A stretch of 64,000 bases of DNA. Source: Cycas panzhihuaensis. Taxonomy: Eukaryota > Cycadophyta. The DNA lies in contig CM041465.1 in assembly GCA_023213395.1 (NCBI GenBank), positions 184,085,741 to 184,149,740 of the forward strand, read 5' to 3'. The notes under the pieces were generated by a model that searched no databases, was not told where the DNA came from, and saw nothing but the letters and a program-made list of their open reading frames with translations. Position numbers and translations under genes: made by a program. Shown here piece by piece: positions 22,590 through 35,080 of the stretch (position 1 is its first letter; the number at the start of each line of letters is the position of its first letter).

Positions 22590-25330
22590 GGAAGGGAATG
22601 CCATGCTTATTGGTGAGAAAGTAGACATAGACTTAGAAATTAATGACACACCAAGAATCATCAAGGTTGGAGTAGGTTGCTTACCAAAAAAAGTTAAGAA
22701 ACTTAAGGAACCTTTTTAAGAGTTTGTATTGCTTTTCACTTAGGACTATAATGACATGCGAGGTCTCTACCTTGATGTTAGGGTTTGTAATATCACTGCA
22801 ATCTTGAGAGCTAATCCTAAGAGGCAAAAGCAAAGACATATCTATCGTCACTTATTCATAGCCATTAAACAACAATTTAACAAACTGTTTAAAGTAGGTC
22901 TTATCAAAAGCATTAACTACTCACAATGGGTATCTAATATTGTTCTCATTGACAAGAAAAATGGATTGAATTGAATATGTATTGACTTCTATAACATTAA
23001 TGATGTTTCTCTAAAGGATAGTTTACCCCTCCCATTCATTGAATAGATTTGGGATCAAATAACCATTTTCGAGGTCATGTCCCTCATGGATAACTTCTCA
23101 GGATATAACCAAATCTTTATCTCACCTAAGGATTATTATAAAATAACTTTTATAACCCATTGGGGAATATTTATATATAAGGTCATGCTATTTGGCCTAA
23201 AAAATTCTTGAGCCACCTACGAATGGATAATGGTCTTGTGATCAGATTAGAGAAATAATAATTATCTATTTAGGTAACATGCTTGCCCTATCTCCTTATA
23301 GGGAAGATCACTTTCAAGACTTAAGAATAATCTTCAAGCGATGCAATAAGCATTGTCTATGCCTCAATCTGAGTAAATGTGTCTTTACCATCACTTCTAG
23401 TAAAATGCTAGGAAATATATTTTCTCATGATAGTATCAGAGTTGACCCAAAAATGGTAAGAGTTATCATTAAAAATCCACCTCTAAAAAGTCAAAAGCAA
23501 GTAAAATCTTTTCTTAGCAAGTTAGGTTTCCTATGAAGGTTCATTATAGATTTTGCATTAAATGTTAAACCTCTTACTAATCTTCTCAAGAAAGCCCTAG
23601 TTTCAACTCTTGTTCTCAATCCACCCCACTTTGTTAAGTCTTTTATCTTATATACATCTTCTACTAAAGAGTCCCTTAGGGCATGCTTGCCTAAGAGGAT
23701 GAGTTTAATAGGGAGTGAGTCATCTATTTTATAAGTAGAACCCAAGTTCCCATCAAGCTTAATTAGTCAACTTTAGAGAAAGAATACATATCCTTGGTCT
23801 TTGTGACTAACAAGTTATATTATTATCTCCTTGGGAATAGTACCTTCATAATTACCTAATCTAACCCTATTTACTTCTTACTCATTAAGAGTGATTTTAC
23901 GAGGTGGATTGGCAGGTGGTGACTCCTCTTATCAATAGTAAATCTAAAAAGGGCATAATAATCATTGAAATGATGGCTGAGGCACCATTACCTAACTCTA
24001 CTAATTTGATTATTGATGATAGACTCCCCGATGAGGAGATCTTTCAAGCAGAGGTCATGCCTCTAAGAGACTAATGGTATAAAGATATCAAAGCTTACCT
24101 TAATATTCAAACCTTTTCTCCTAGCCTATTCTCTAAAAACAAAAAACAAATTAGAGAAATAATCCACCAATATCTACTCCTTGAAGATGTCCTTTACAAA
24201 CACTCCTTTGATAGAGTTCTCTTAATATGTCTTTCATCTTTTAACGCTCAAGCCATCCTAATTAAGTGCCATAATGGCATTTGTTGAGGCCACTTCAGTG
24301 GTCAATCTATAACTTAATGTATCCTTTGAATGAGATATTAATAGCTAATACTCTTCAAGGATGCTCATGCATACATTCAAAAATATGAAAAGTGTTAGGC
24401 ACATTGCATACTAATACACCAACCATCGAGCCTCTCAAGTCCATTATATCTCTATGGCCCTTTTCCTAATAAGGGATTGACCTCATAAGCCAATTGACCC
24501 CCTATCATCAAGTGTTAATAAATTTATTTTGATTGCTATAGAGTAGTTACCAAGTAGAGTGAAGCCATACTGTTAGTTACCATAACTAGGGAAATAATTA
24601 CAACATTTATTTTCTAACATATCATTTGTAGATTCAGAGTTCCTAATGTCATCATCATAGATAATAAAATTCCCTTTTATAACTTATAGGTGGACAAATT
24701 ATATAAGAAATTCCATGTAACTCATTACTTGTCAACACCTTACCACCCTCAAGTTAATGGCCAAGTTGAGGCCTTCAACAAAATATTAGTTAAGTTCATG
24801 GCCATGATTATGGCTTGTTCTCACTGAGACTAGTACATTCAACTCTTTCCTATGTTATGGGTTTATTGAACCTCCATTAGAAATATAATCAGAATGATAC
24901 CATTCTCTCTAGTCTATGGTGGTAAAGTCATCCTACCCCTCAAGGTAGAAATCTCATCTTTATATGTCTCTTTAAAGAAGTTCATTGACAAAAATGGCAA
25001 AGTAAAGTATAATTACTAAAATTAGAGAAAACAGATAAAACATGCTTGACTATCCTTTTGAATAATCTAGCCTCCAAAACTAGGGCTCAAGTAGGCCATT
25101 ATAAGTAGTTAAGGCCTCAAAATTTCTATATTGGTGATAAGATGCTTAAGCTCAAATACCTTCATGATAAACAATGCAAATTTTTCTCCAAGTGGACAAG
25201 GCCCTACCTAGTCATCAAAGATCCTAAGAATGGGATATTTCATATTTCTACCCTTGATGGCCTTGAATTCTAAAAGCCTATTAATTCATAATTCTTATAA
25301 AAGTTCTATGCTTGAAAGGGGAGCATACAT
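22590..25330 (+). pseudogene. gypsy element A pol (RT, RNase H, integrase)
   Basis: RT: QWVSNIVLIDKKNG, DSLPLPFIE, MDNFSGYNQIF and KVMLFGLKN at 22,925-23,205, then the active-site region at about 23,265-23,300, where the expected Y-V-D-D is Y-L-G-N. AKCVF-like NLSKCVFTITSSKMLG follows. RNase H starts near 23,590 (FILYTSSTKESL, then LEKEYISLVFVTNKL). Integrase runs from about 24,270 (HNGICGGHF and a KC-AHC pair, the HHCC zinc region) through STPYHPQVNGQVEAFN at 24,730-24,778, a hallmark of gypsy integrase. The C-terminal part reads KLKYLHDKQCKFFSKW, then DPKNGIFHIS, at 25,145-25,255. Stops and frameshifts are frequent; the enzyme is dead. Confidence 0.88.
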
Positions 25331-25739
25331 ACCCTTTGCAATGAGGATAAAACTACGACTCCAAAAGCCTTAGCTTCTAATGAGCCTCAACTATAGTTGG
25401 TCAATTTATTTCTTCCTTCCTAAGACATCGCTCCAAAATAAGTATAAACCTACCTTTAGCCACTTTATCTCCTTATGGAGCCTTATGTCCTCTTGTATGT
25501 GTATATAACTCTATGACCATGTGAGACTACTACCAAGTAATAGGGCATGGGTATTATTTATTGGGCATGCATGTATACATCTTAATCAACTTAACTAAAG
25601 TAGTTTTGTCTTGTTCATGATTCTTATCTCTTATTCCTCCCTCATAAGTTTTGTACTTCTTCCATGTTATTTAGGGTAATTCTTTCTAATAGACCCTAGT
25701 CATTCAGGGTTTATTTAATAAGCTTAAATAAGCCTTAGT

Positions 25740-27480
25740 TTCTACCACTAAACTTACTCCACTAATCTTTAACATGCCTTTTATTTTGTATACTTCTTCT
25801 ATTAAGGAATACCTTGGGGGTATATTAGCCCAAGAAGATAAATTTAGTTGTAAGCTAGTTATTTACTTTATTAGTTAAACTTTAATTACTACTGAAGATA
25901 ATTACTCATCACTCAAAAAGGAGTGTCTTACCCTACTCTTTACTACTAGGAAATTACAATAATACTTGTTGGGAAATACTACCCATGCCATCACTTAGTC
26001 AGGTCCTATTTACCTTTTGCTTACTAAGATACATCTTATTAGGCAGGCTCAAAGATGGGCCTTGTTGCTCTTGGAATTTGAATTATAAATGGTGAATCAT
26101 AAGCTAAAGAATGTAATGATTATTGATAAGCAATTAGCCACAACGCCTCTTCCTAACCAAGATAATGAAGTTGTCGATGACATGCTCCTAGATGAGCACA
26201 TCTTTCAATTCAATATTATTTTAGGAGAAAGTGAGTGGCACAAGGATATTTAAGCTTACCTTTAGACCTTGACCTATCCTCCTAATACCTCTTCTAGGAA
26301 AAGATAAGGGTTATAGTGGCCACACATCAAGATGTACTCATCAATGAGGTTGTTTATAAATTCTCCTGTATTAGAGTCTTGTTGAGATTCCTTTCCCATT
26401 CTAAGGTGCCAACTACCCTAATTATATATCATGATTGGATATGTAGTGATCACTTCAATGGCCAATCCATTATTTTGTATAACCTTCAAATGCACTAGTA
26501 CTATCCCACTCTCTTCAAGGATATGCATGATCATGTTAAAAAATGTAATAAGTGTTAATTGTATACCTTCATAATTCATTAATCGACCACCTTACTTAAA
26601 TCCATAATTCCACATTAGCCATTCTCCCAATAAGGCCTCAACCTCATTATGCATATTTATCCCCCATCATTTGGAGGCCACAAGTTCATCTTAACTATCG
26701 TTTAATGCTTTACAAAGTAGAGTAAGATAATTGTATTGATTATAATAATAGGGAAGGTAGTTACCACCTTTATTTTTTAGCATATCATTTGTAAATTTAG
26801 AGTCCTTAATGTCATTATCACCAACAATAGGATCCCATTATGTAATAACCATGTTAATGAGTTGTATAATAAGTTTTATGCTTTATATTAGATGCCATCA
26901 CTATATCATCCCTAAGCTAATGGTAAAATCAAAGTTTTAAATAAAATGTTGGCTGAGATTTTATCCAGGATGATTTCCACTCCCTACCTAGATTAACACA
27001 TGTAACTATTTGATACCTTATGGGCCTATTGTGCTTCTATATAGAATACAATAAGGATGACTCTCTTCTCATTAGTCTATAGCACTGAGGTTGTCCCTCC
27101 TTTAGAGGTGGAGATTCCTTCCCTTTACATATAACTCAAATATTTTATAGATGAAGAATGGTTGAGGTAATCTAAGCTACTTGAGCTTGAGAAAATAGAT
27201 GAAATTCATCTTATAGCCTCCTAGAAAAATCTAATCTCTAAAAATAGAGCCCAAATAGCTTACAATAAGAACCTAAGGCCCAAAATTTAGGGTAGGTAAT
27301 GAGGTGCTTAAATTAGAGTACCTTTATAATAGGCAATGAAAATTTTCCTTTAAATAAGTTAGCCCCTATCATATTATTAAGGATTTAGATAATGGAGTGC
27401 ACCATTTGGCTATGCTTGAAGGTCTCAAGTTCAAAAGAACCATTAATTCATAATACTTATAGAAGTATCATGCTTAAAAT
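25740..27480 (+). pseudogene. gypsy B: second, partial pol copy (RNase H and integrase)
   Basis: This repeats the second half of the pol just upstream. FILYTSSIKEYLGGILAQED opens it (25,780-25,840), matching FILYTSSTKE in copy A. The RNase H reading continues with SLKKECLTLLFTTRKL. Integrase follows with YHP-ANGKIKVLNKML near 26,897-26,950, and the C-terminus KLEYLYNRQ-KFSFK and DLDNGVHHLA at 27,310-27,415. No RT is present and no LTR separates the copies. The two copies are similar in protein motifs but clearly diverged, so this is an old partial duplication, a second truncated insertion or a recombination product. Confidence 0.8.
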
Positions 27481-28093
27481 GCTAAGTAGTCTTGCTTTAA
27501 AATGAGAGTAAATTACTTATGATCCCCACAACCTTCCCTCTTGAGCCTAGTGCTGGGGGGTAGAGGATCCTTATGCCCTTCCATAACCATGAGATGACTA
27601 AACCTATGGGAAGGACATTATAACTAATAAATTTAAGTGCAATAAGTCAAAGAATAGAACAGAGTACCTAGAAGGACAGACCCTCATAAGAATTAGGGGT
27701 TAAGAAGGGCTTTAGTAGGATATAGGATCTTAAAAGTTTCTCATACTTAGAAATGGCTAATAGAGAATCTAATATGCCTTAAGGATTTGTTTCTTACTAA
27801 ATAAGTTCTTAGATATTTTTTATAAGCAACAAGTCACTTTTCGAGAAGTGTCATATGAACATTAGTTAGTTGGAGTTTCCCAATGATTATAGGTATTCAT
27901 ATGACTCTTCTTGGACATATTCCCTAAGTTACGTTCAATTCCACATCAGGATGGTTGATGCAATTCAAATTTCTATTCCCATCATTATTGGTTATTTTAT
28001 CACATGGACTTGGTTACTAGACAAACTAATTAACCCCAAACCCTTGCTAATTATCATTTTTTAATCTTGGAAATGTTATTAGAAATATAAATA

Positions 28094-28106
28094 CACTCTG
28101 ATATTA
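28094..28106 (-). other. Primer-binding-site remnant, minus strand
   Basis: The reverse complement reads TAATATCAGAGTG, close to TGGTATCAGAG, and lies directly next to the LTR-like segment at 28,107. Confidence 0.4.
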
Positions 28107-28520
28107 TGTTAGAAAATAGAGTATTTATACAATGAAATGTCAGTAACATGAATCATTCATCAAACATATAAAGTAAATATAACATCACCATAAGATCAAA
28201 TATTCATAATATGCATTTATCATATGAGATAGACACTAGGTATGATGTGGAAAATCCAATGAAGAAAAAACCACTAGAGAAGGTGGAGTTGGGAGCTCCT
28301 CTTTGATATTGAAATAAATACAACTCTTAGTCAAAGACCTTTCTCAATGCTTTCTCAAATTCTCAAGTAGTATGTATACACATTTATAATAATGTTCATC
28401 TCATGAATACCCTATTATTTCTCTTAAGTCATTTCATCACCTAATAGCATTTGTACATGAATATATGAGTTATCGCATCTCTCAATGTATGTGAGTGAGA
28501 TTTAACAATAACATTAAACA
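28107..28520 (-). mobile_element. Minus-strand copia-type LTR
   Basis: It begins TGTTAG and a possible end CA is at 28,519-28,520. On the minus strand it carries the copia signature CTAGTGGTTTTTTCTTCATTGGATTTTCC at about 28,246-28,274 (given here as positions and edges of the motif). The interior that should lie to the left is replaced by gypsy copy B. The right boundary is uncertain. Confidence 0.42.
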
Positions 28521-29400
28521 TTAGATAAACATGTATAGAATCACATATTGCAATAAATATCACTTACATTTCCTACTACTTCAAAAAAACTTTTAAGAAA
28601 TAATAAACTAACAAAAAAAGAGAAATTTCATTCTCTTTTATTTCCTTTCATTGGTTCTAGTCTTCTTAGAGCCCCTTAGTCCCCTAGCCTACTCTATTAG
28701 ATCACCTTTCTATGGTGAGTCTAAGTGAGTCAACTCCTTTATCTATGTAACATCTTACTTTCTTCAATTTAGCCTTACCTACTTTCAAGTAAACTAGTTT
28801 CACAACCATCTACTAATCTCTCACCTTTATACTTCTTTCTTTTCTTAATTCATCTTATTAAATTCTAGGCAAGTTTTGGTCTCAATTCACTTACATCTGA
28901 AATACTCTAGCATCACCCTTCAACATATCCTACCAACACTTTATTTCTCCAGCCACCTAGTGTCCTAAGTAATCCTTGTTACAGTAGGTCTCCCTAACTT
29001 AACTCGGATCCTTTTTTATATTTTGGCACTCATCACATTCTTCCTTATTAGGTTCTCAAATATATTCTATCAAATATCCCTTTATTTCCCATGATTTGAT
29101 TAGTAGGGACTTAACTTTAGACCCTTTATTACATGTGATTTATTAAAAGGAACTCTTGGTGTGATCTAAAGGGCTTAATACCATATGGGTTGGTCAATCA
29201 TCATCCTAACTTTTAAAACTAATTACTTTTAGCACCTATTGTATTGTAGTAAAAGTCATGTGATGACTATAGTTAACTTGCCCATAAGGATAAGTATGAT
29301 ACTAAATGAAGTATATCATCTATAAAGTAGGTTTAGTAATGCTTACTTTACTATGATCCTTGTCTGAATCATTATATGATATAACTCCTCCTCCCCCTAC

Positions 29401-29455
29401 TAAAAAAAAAAAAGAAAAGAAAAGAAAAGAATGTATATATGATGTGTGTGTGTAT
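29401..29455. repeat. Simple repeat (poly-A, GAAAA)n, (TG)n
   Basis: A run of A, then about four AAAAG units, then TATA and five TG units. It is a compound microsatellite. Confidence 0.9.
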
Positions 29456-30130
29456 TCACATATTCTTGGTGTCTACAATAAGTCACATGTCAACTTTGTC
29501 CCCACCTACAGATGTACAATTTGGTTCTAGTCATATGCATCATCTAAAACCTATCAATCTAGTTGCTTAGGCCTACTACAACCTCAATTGTGATCAAAAC
29601 TTATTTAATACTAGGAGAATTTAAATAAGCTAATTTTGGAGGTGTGTACATGATGAGGTAACCACCCCATGTAGCTTACTTCCTTAGAGATTCTACAATA
29701 AAAGTTAACCCATCTAACCTAATATATATCTTTGTCGTTTGATTCTCATACTTTCTCTCTCATTAGTTAGACCATATCTGAGTCACCAAGCCAAATTCTA
29801 ACCAATACTTCATCCTAGAATCAACTAAAACATAATTGAATGCATGGCTATTATAATCACCTTAAGTAATACCTTGTAGTTTCACATTAGTCTAATTAAC
29901 CTAGTCTCCAACTCACAAATTATTATATACCAGCTTACTTAAGTTTATTAATCTTACTTTCCTTGCTTATGCACCCTCCTAGCCACAAGTATATCATATT
30001 TGTCTTGCTTCTCTTCTATCTTGATCTAATGCATTTCATGTAATCAAAATATTAAAGCCATCTCATTCATATCTCACATCCTTGATCACCATCACCCTTA
30101 ACTTTAACATGCCTTGGCTGGGGCCAATCC

Positions 30131-30443
30131 ACACTCTACGATGAGTATAAACTAGTTGTGCACTTTATAATAAATATAAACTAATTGCATACTCTATTAT
30201 GAGTATAAATTAGCTAAACACTCTGCAATTAGTATAAACTAACCAAACACTCTACAAGCAGTATAAACTAGTTGCTTCTTCCCCCTAAGACTCACACTCA
30301 GGGGTACCTCACCTCCATAATGAAAATAAACTACACTTTTGAACACCTAACTTCTAAAAAGCCTAAACTATAATAGGTCCCATCATACACTCTATGATAA
30401 GTATAAATTAGTTGAACATTTCATAATAATTATAAATTACATA
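30131..30443 (+). repeat. 29-bp minisatellite, 5 + 2 units
   Basis: Five consecutive units of 28-29 bp (30,131-30,274) share the pattern ACACTCTAxxATxAGTATAAAC TAGTTG (shown with a space). After 111 bp two more units follow at 30,386-30,443. The gap contains a weaker unit near 30,308-30,336. Units differ at several positions each, so the array is old. Confidence 0.85.
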
Positions 30444-31694
30444 TGCATATCATATCTAAAAATCTTAAAAATATATATACTCAAATTCTAAAAATATACA
30501 TTCCAATATTATTATAAACTACCCATGAATCATTGGGCACTAATGAGGTTAAACTATGGTGGCCTAAACACATGACACAATTTCATGACATACAAATCTA
30601 TTTAACAAGTTTCAAGATGTATTTCAGGCTTCGTACTTCCACAGACTTGAGGGCTCTAAATAGCCATTGAAGAGGTTAAGCAATGATAACCACCTTTCCA
30701 AAATTTTCAAATACTAATGAGGTAAAACTAAGGTGTTATGATGATCCAATACAAAGTCCATTATATGCAGAGCTCTCTTCTCATATCCAAACTATATTAT
30801 ATCTCTAAACACCAAGCACTACTAAGGCAAAACTATGTTAGGCATGTTCTCCTCTTATTCTAACAAGTGACTAACTCCTACATTAGCTAAAATTTCATGA
30901 TGTATATAGCCTTTAGCCTCAATTCCATGGTTTAGATGTTTAAAAATCCAAAAAGTACACCAAAAAATAAAAAATACAAAAAACTATAAAATCTAATTTT
31001 ATCTTTCTCATAATTACATAACAACTTTTTAGGTAAGTAAAATGCCTCTCTTCATACCAAAGGCCTTTCTATAGCTTCACTCATCCTACCCCTAGTTATT
31101 AGATTTTATCTTCTCTAATTGACCTAAAAGACAACATAGGTAGCCTAAGTTCTAGGACAACTTCTTTTAAGCAAGGTTGACAATGTTCACTATCTTACTC
31201 CAACTTATTTGCAAAGCTTCCATCCTTAAGGAGATAAATATTTTAGTTTGCTTTGCCTCCTTTTGCAACACCAAGTTTGATTCCTTATCTTATTCAATGA
31301 TGTTGATCAATTTAGCTATTATTTTAATTATTGGTTGCCTATTATGATGCTTTATTGAATGTCCTTAATATGTGATTATGGCTTTTATTTATCTTGCCTA
31401 TGATGTTAGATCTCTATGTATGAATATTATATATTGCCCTTAAGTCCACTATACATTTTTCCTTTAAGTTTTACAACTTTATAAGTAAGGATTATTTCAT
31501 TTATTATATCATCATTATTTCATTTTTCCCTCCCTAATTAATCTTTTTTTTTATAGATTTTTATGAGCTTTTTTTCTAGTTTTTTAATGAAAAATATGGC
31601 TCACATTTTTAGGCCTTTTAAATCACATTTTTATTATATTTAAACTACATTTTTTAAATTAATTAGTGGACTTCATAAATTAGTAACTATATTT

Positions 31695-32007
31695 TGTAGA
31701 AAAATATAACGCTAACCATGTATAATAACATAAATAAAGAGATCACATAATCATGTACTATGAAAGTATGTAAACAAAATTAGTGGAAGAATGTACATCC
31801 CTTAAGGGTTTTGCATTAATGATAAATACATATATAGTAACAGTGCCCTCTTTATAGCCCAATCACAATAGTAAGTCTCTATCATAACCTATGAACCAAT
31901 AACATGACTCTTAATGTTACCCATGTATTAAAAGTACCTCAAACATGTGCATCCCCTAGTTAACACAAGGGATAGTAATAACATAAATTTAATATTACAT
32001 CTTAATA
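31695..32007 (-). repeat. 3' LTR of the minus-strand element
   Basis: 313 bp. It aligns along its length with 36,530-36,843, for example CATGTACTATGAAAG, ACATCCCT and TTTAATATTACATC shared in order. The minus-strand polypurine tract is at 32,008-32,019. Confidence 0.85.
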
Positions 32008-32477
32008 ATTTCCCCCATAAGATTTAATTCATGTCACCAATCAAAGACTATTAGTGGAATAGTATAAATTCTTCATTAGACTATAGCTTATTCACTAACT
32101 TACTATAGATTTACCTAACATATCACACTATAAATAAAAAGTGACCTAAACCCATAAAAATATGTAAACCATTAATAATTGCTACAAAGCCAATGGGGCA
32201 ATTTGACTCGTGTACATTACTCCTAATATAATTTATAGGTCTTTATCTTCTCTTACAAAGTGCACTTCCCTTGTATATATATATCTTTTACTCTAAACTT
32301 GAGCAAAGAACATAGGCTATTCAACAACAACTCACTCACAAGTATTACAAATAGCCATTGTAGCCATCAAAAATATTTATAAACATGAACATATAACTTG
32401 GTCCATTTAAAACATACTTGCATTATAATATGATAAATTTTAACACATTAACCATGCATAACTTACAAGTTTTCTTC

Positions 32478-35080
32478 ACCTCTCAAAAGCCTATGATAGA
32501 GTTTCATGGGACTGCTTATTGGATTGCCTCGAAGCTTTTGGTTTTAGAGAAATATGGAGGGAGTGGATGAACCTATGCATATCCAAGCCCCAATATTATG
32601 TTATTATTAATGGTATCTTAATGAGGTTCTTCTCGGGATTTAGAGGCCTGAAGTAAGGAGACTCCTTTTCTCCTTATCTATTTATAATTATGGTTAAATT
32701 ACTAGGAAGAGCCACAAAGGAGCATAGAAGAGCAGGGGTAATTAATGGGATAAAGCCCACTTCTTGTAATGATAATATGGTGCATCACTGATTTGTCGAT
32801 GATAACATTTTCCTAGGAAAGGCAACCTTAGGGGAAGCCTGTAAATTCAAAGAAGGGTTGGAGAATATTGAGAAGGCTACAAACCAAAAGATAAACCTTA
32901 ACAAAAGTAGTGTATTCTTCATGAATACTTTGGAGTGTACTCAGAGGAGGATTAGTAGAATCCTTAATATGCCTACCCACAAGCTCCCTACCTCATACTT
33001 TGGTATGCTCTTATTTGTGGATAAAATAACAAAGCAGTTATGGAACCCTATCATAAATAGGGTGCAGAGAAAGCTGGCTTGCTAGAAAGGAGCTCTTCTA
33101 AGTTAGGTCGAGAAGGTCCAACTAGCTACTGCCTCCCTTCAAAGTATTCATGTTTATCCAATGTCCATCTTTAGAATGCTTAACTAGATTATAACAATTA
33201 TAGAATCTATTCAGAAGAGATTTCTCTGGTCCAGGATGGAGGAGAAGGATAGAATTCATTTGGTGGGTTGGCAGAAAGTTTGTCTCCTAAAATGGGCTAG
33301 AGGCCTAAATCTTTGGAGATTATCTCTTTTCAATGAGTCTTTGGTTGTGAAACTAGGTTAGTGTCTGGCCAAAAGAAAAGGTGGATTATGGAACAGACTA
33401 TTGACACAAAAGTATCTTTAAGAGGGAAAATTTTTAAAGAGCTTGACCCCTCTTAGGATCCTTAATTTGGAGGAGCATCCTGAAATCTAGAGGTATGCTA
33501 GAGGCAGGGGTGCATAGGATATTAGGAGATGGTAATACCATTAGCTTTTGGGAGGATGTTTGGTGTGGAAACATACAGCTAAATAGCCATCCTAAATTAG
33601 CCCCATTGCAGCCCCTATGTGAGAGGAACTACAGAAAAAAAAGTAAAAGATTATTAAGTAGAGAGTGGTAGGAATAAAAAATGGAGGAGTTTTGAGGATT
33701 TGTAGGGGGAGATAGCCTCCTAGGAAAGGTTAGAGGCCTTAAAGGAGGAGATCAAGCGATGTTATATACCAAAGAGGGCAGAAGCAGATTCCATGGTATG
33801 ACCCTCATCCCCCTCAGGTGATTACTCAGTAAAGTAGGAATATCATTTTCTTTACCTTAAAAAGGGATATCAAAGGGACCCGATCTTAGAAGAAGTGTGG
33901 ACACTTAGGCTTCTTAGATCATAGTTTAGTGGACATGTTTGAAAAATAAATCCTCACGGTGGATAACCTAAAGAAGAGAGGTTTTGTAATGCCAAACTAG
34001 TGTATCCTCTATCGAGTAGAGGAGGAATCAGAAGATTATATCTTCCTCCATTATGCTTTCTTGAGGAAAGTGTGGAGACTAGTTTTGGACCTTTTTGAGG
34101 TATAATAAGTACATCCTAGGAATCTAGTGGATTAGTGGACAACCTAGCATAGAACTTTCAAGTGTAAAACCCTAACTAACATTAGGCGTCTCTCCTTATT
34201 GGTGATGATATGGAACTTGTAGAAGGAGAGGAATAGAAGGGTCTTTCAAGACAGAAAATTGGAGGAATATAAATTCTTTAACATCATTTATTTAGAGTTG
34301 GAGGAGATTATAAAACCCAAAGATGAGAAGCAAATCACAATTCTAGAGGGAGTTATGTTGGGAAAATGGGGAATAAGTCTTAGAGTTCAAGGGGAGGAAA
34401 GAAGAGTTTGTTCCTAGATCCCCTCCAGAGGATCCCTGGGTTAAAATAAATTTTAATGGGGCTTCAAAAGGTAACCCAAGAGAAGCTGAGGGGGGGTATT
34501 TATAAAGACTCTAGAGGGGAGGTCAAGTGGGCTTTTGTTGAGTATTATGGTCAGCAGACAAATCACAAGGCAAAAAAGGCAACTATGTAGAGAGTAATGG
34601 ACATGGCCTTAATGAGGGGCTATGATAAGATTATCCTAGAAGGGGACTCTGTAAATGTGATAATTCTTCTTGAAGGCTCATGCGATCTAGAGTGGAGAAC
34701 TCAAACCTTGATCATAGATATCAAAGAAGCCTCAAAAGAAGTTCCTAATATCCATTTTAGACACACATATAGAAAAGATAATAAGGTGGCAGATAAGATG
34801 GCTAACTTGGGTGTTAATCATAAAGGGCTCACTTTTTGGAGAGAGAATATCTTGGAGGAAATTATGAGACTAGTTAAGGAGGAGTAGGCCTGAAAAGGCA
34901 ATTGAGCTAGCCATAAGGCTTGTCATGGCAAGGTGGGTTTTGGAATCTTTTAGGTTTAGCTAGGTTATGGGCTTGTCATGCCCATTTATTTTCCTTGGCC
35001 AAGAGGCAGATGATGTAAAAGGTTTGGGGTCCCTTTAAAACCCCTATCATTCTTTAACCTAATCAATAAAAAAAATAAAA
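32478..35080 (+). mobile_element. LINE-1 copy 1, 5'-truncated, with target duplication
   Basis: A plant L1-type LINE cut off at its 5' end inside RT. The 16-bp sequences 32,462-32,477 (CTTACAAGTTTTCTTC) and 35,081-35,096 (CTCACAAGCTTTCATC) match at 13 positions and flank the copy exactly, one of them just after an A-rich tail (35,062-35,080). This is the classic outcome of target-primed reverse transcription. The copy is inserted in the minus-strand LTR element, so it is younger than that element. Confidence 0.88.
32490..34890 (+). pseudogene. LINE ORF2 remnant: RT, zinc-binding region, RNase H
   Basis: RT starts at KAYDRVSWD-like sequence (32,487), with LKQGDSFSPYLFIIMVKLLG-like reading at about 32,650, an F-V-D-D active site preserved at about 32,793-32,804 just after a stop, and EKATNQKINLNKSSVFF at 32,870. 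The zf-RVT zinc-binding segment is near 33,930-34,090 (VDNLKKRGFVMP-like, then a Cys/His-rich stretch read across frames). A C-terminal RNase H follows at about 34,430-34,880, with an open 96-codon frame at 34,597 containing IILEGDSVNVI and HTYRKDNKVADKMANLG; the first catalytic Asp (F-D-G-A-S) is Asn. Stops interrupt all parts. LINE 2 at the window end belongs to the same subfamily. Confidence 0.85.

Larger units (their letters stand above)
13395..25330 (+). mobile_element. Ty3/gypsy element A, Tat/Ogre-like, interrupted
   Basis: Reading left to right there is a primer-binding site (13,395), gag (about 15,110-15,600), protease (about 21,130-21,540), reverse transcriptase, RNase H and integrase (22,590-25,330), the gypsy order of integrase last. 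It is interrupted by a 4.72-kb LTR element at 16,172-20,891. The RT region preceding the palm (YNDMRGLYLDV, QWVSNIVLIDKKNG) resembles the non-chromovirus plant lineage, and no chromodomain is seen. The gag-to-protease region is long and proline/serine rich. LTR boundaries could not be defined, so the extent is a minimum. The element is dead, with many stops and a ruined RT active site. Confidence 0.8.
28521..31690. other. Non-coding stretch with simple and tandem repeats
   Basis: No gene or element is recognised apart from a GAAAA/TG simple repeat at about 29,401-29,455, the 29-bp tandem repeat at 30,131-30,443, and three scattered CTAATGAGGT-AAACTA-like motifs near 30,540, 30,713 and 30,824. 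Confidence 0.5.

Noticed and set aside
27870-28064. 64-codon hydrophobic plus-strand frame
   Set aside because: No recognisable motif and it lies between decayed elements; expected by chance in this base composition.
30131-30443. Possible CRISPR-like array
   Set aside because: Units are directly adjacent and diverged, without unique spacers; this is a eukaryotic minisatellite.
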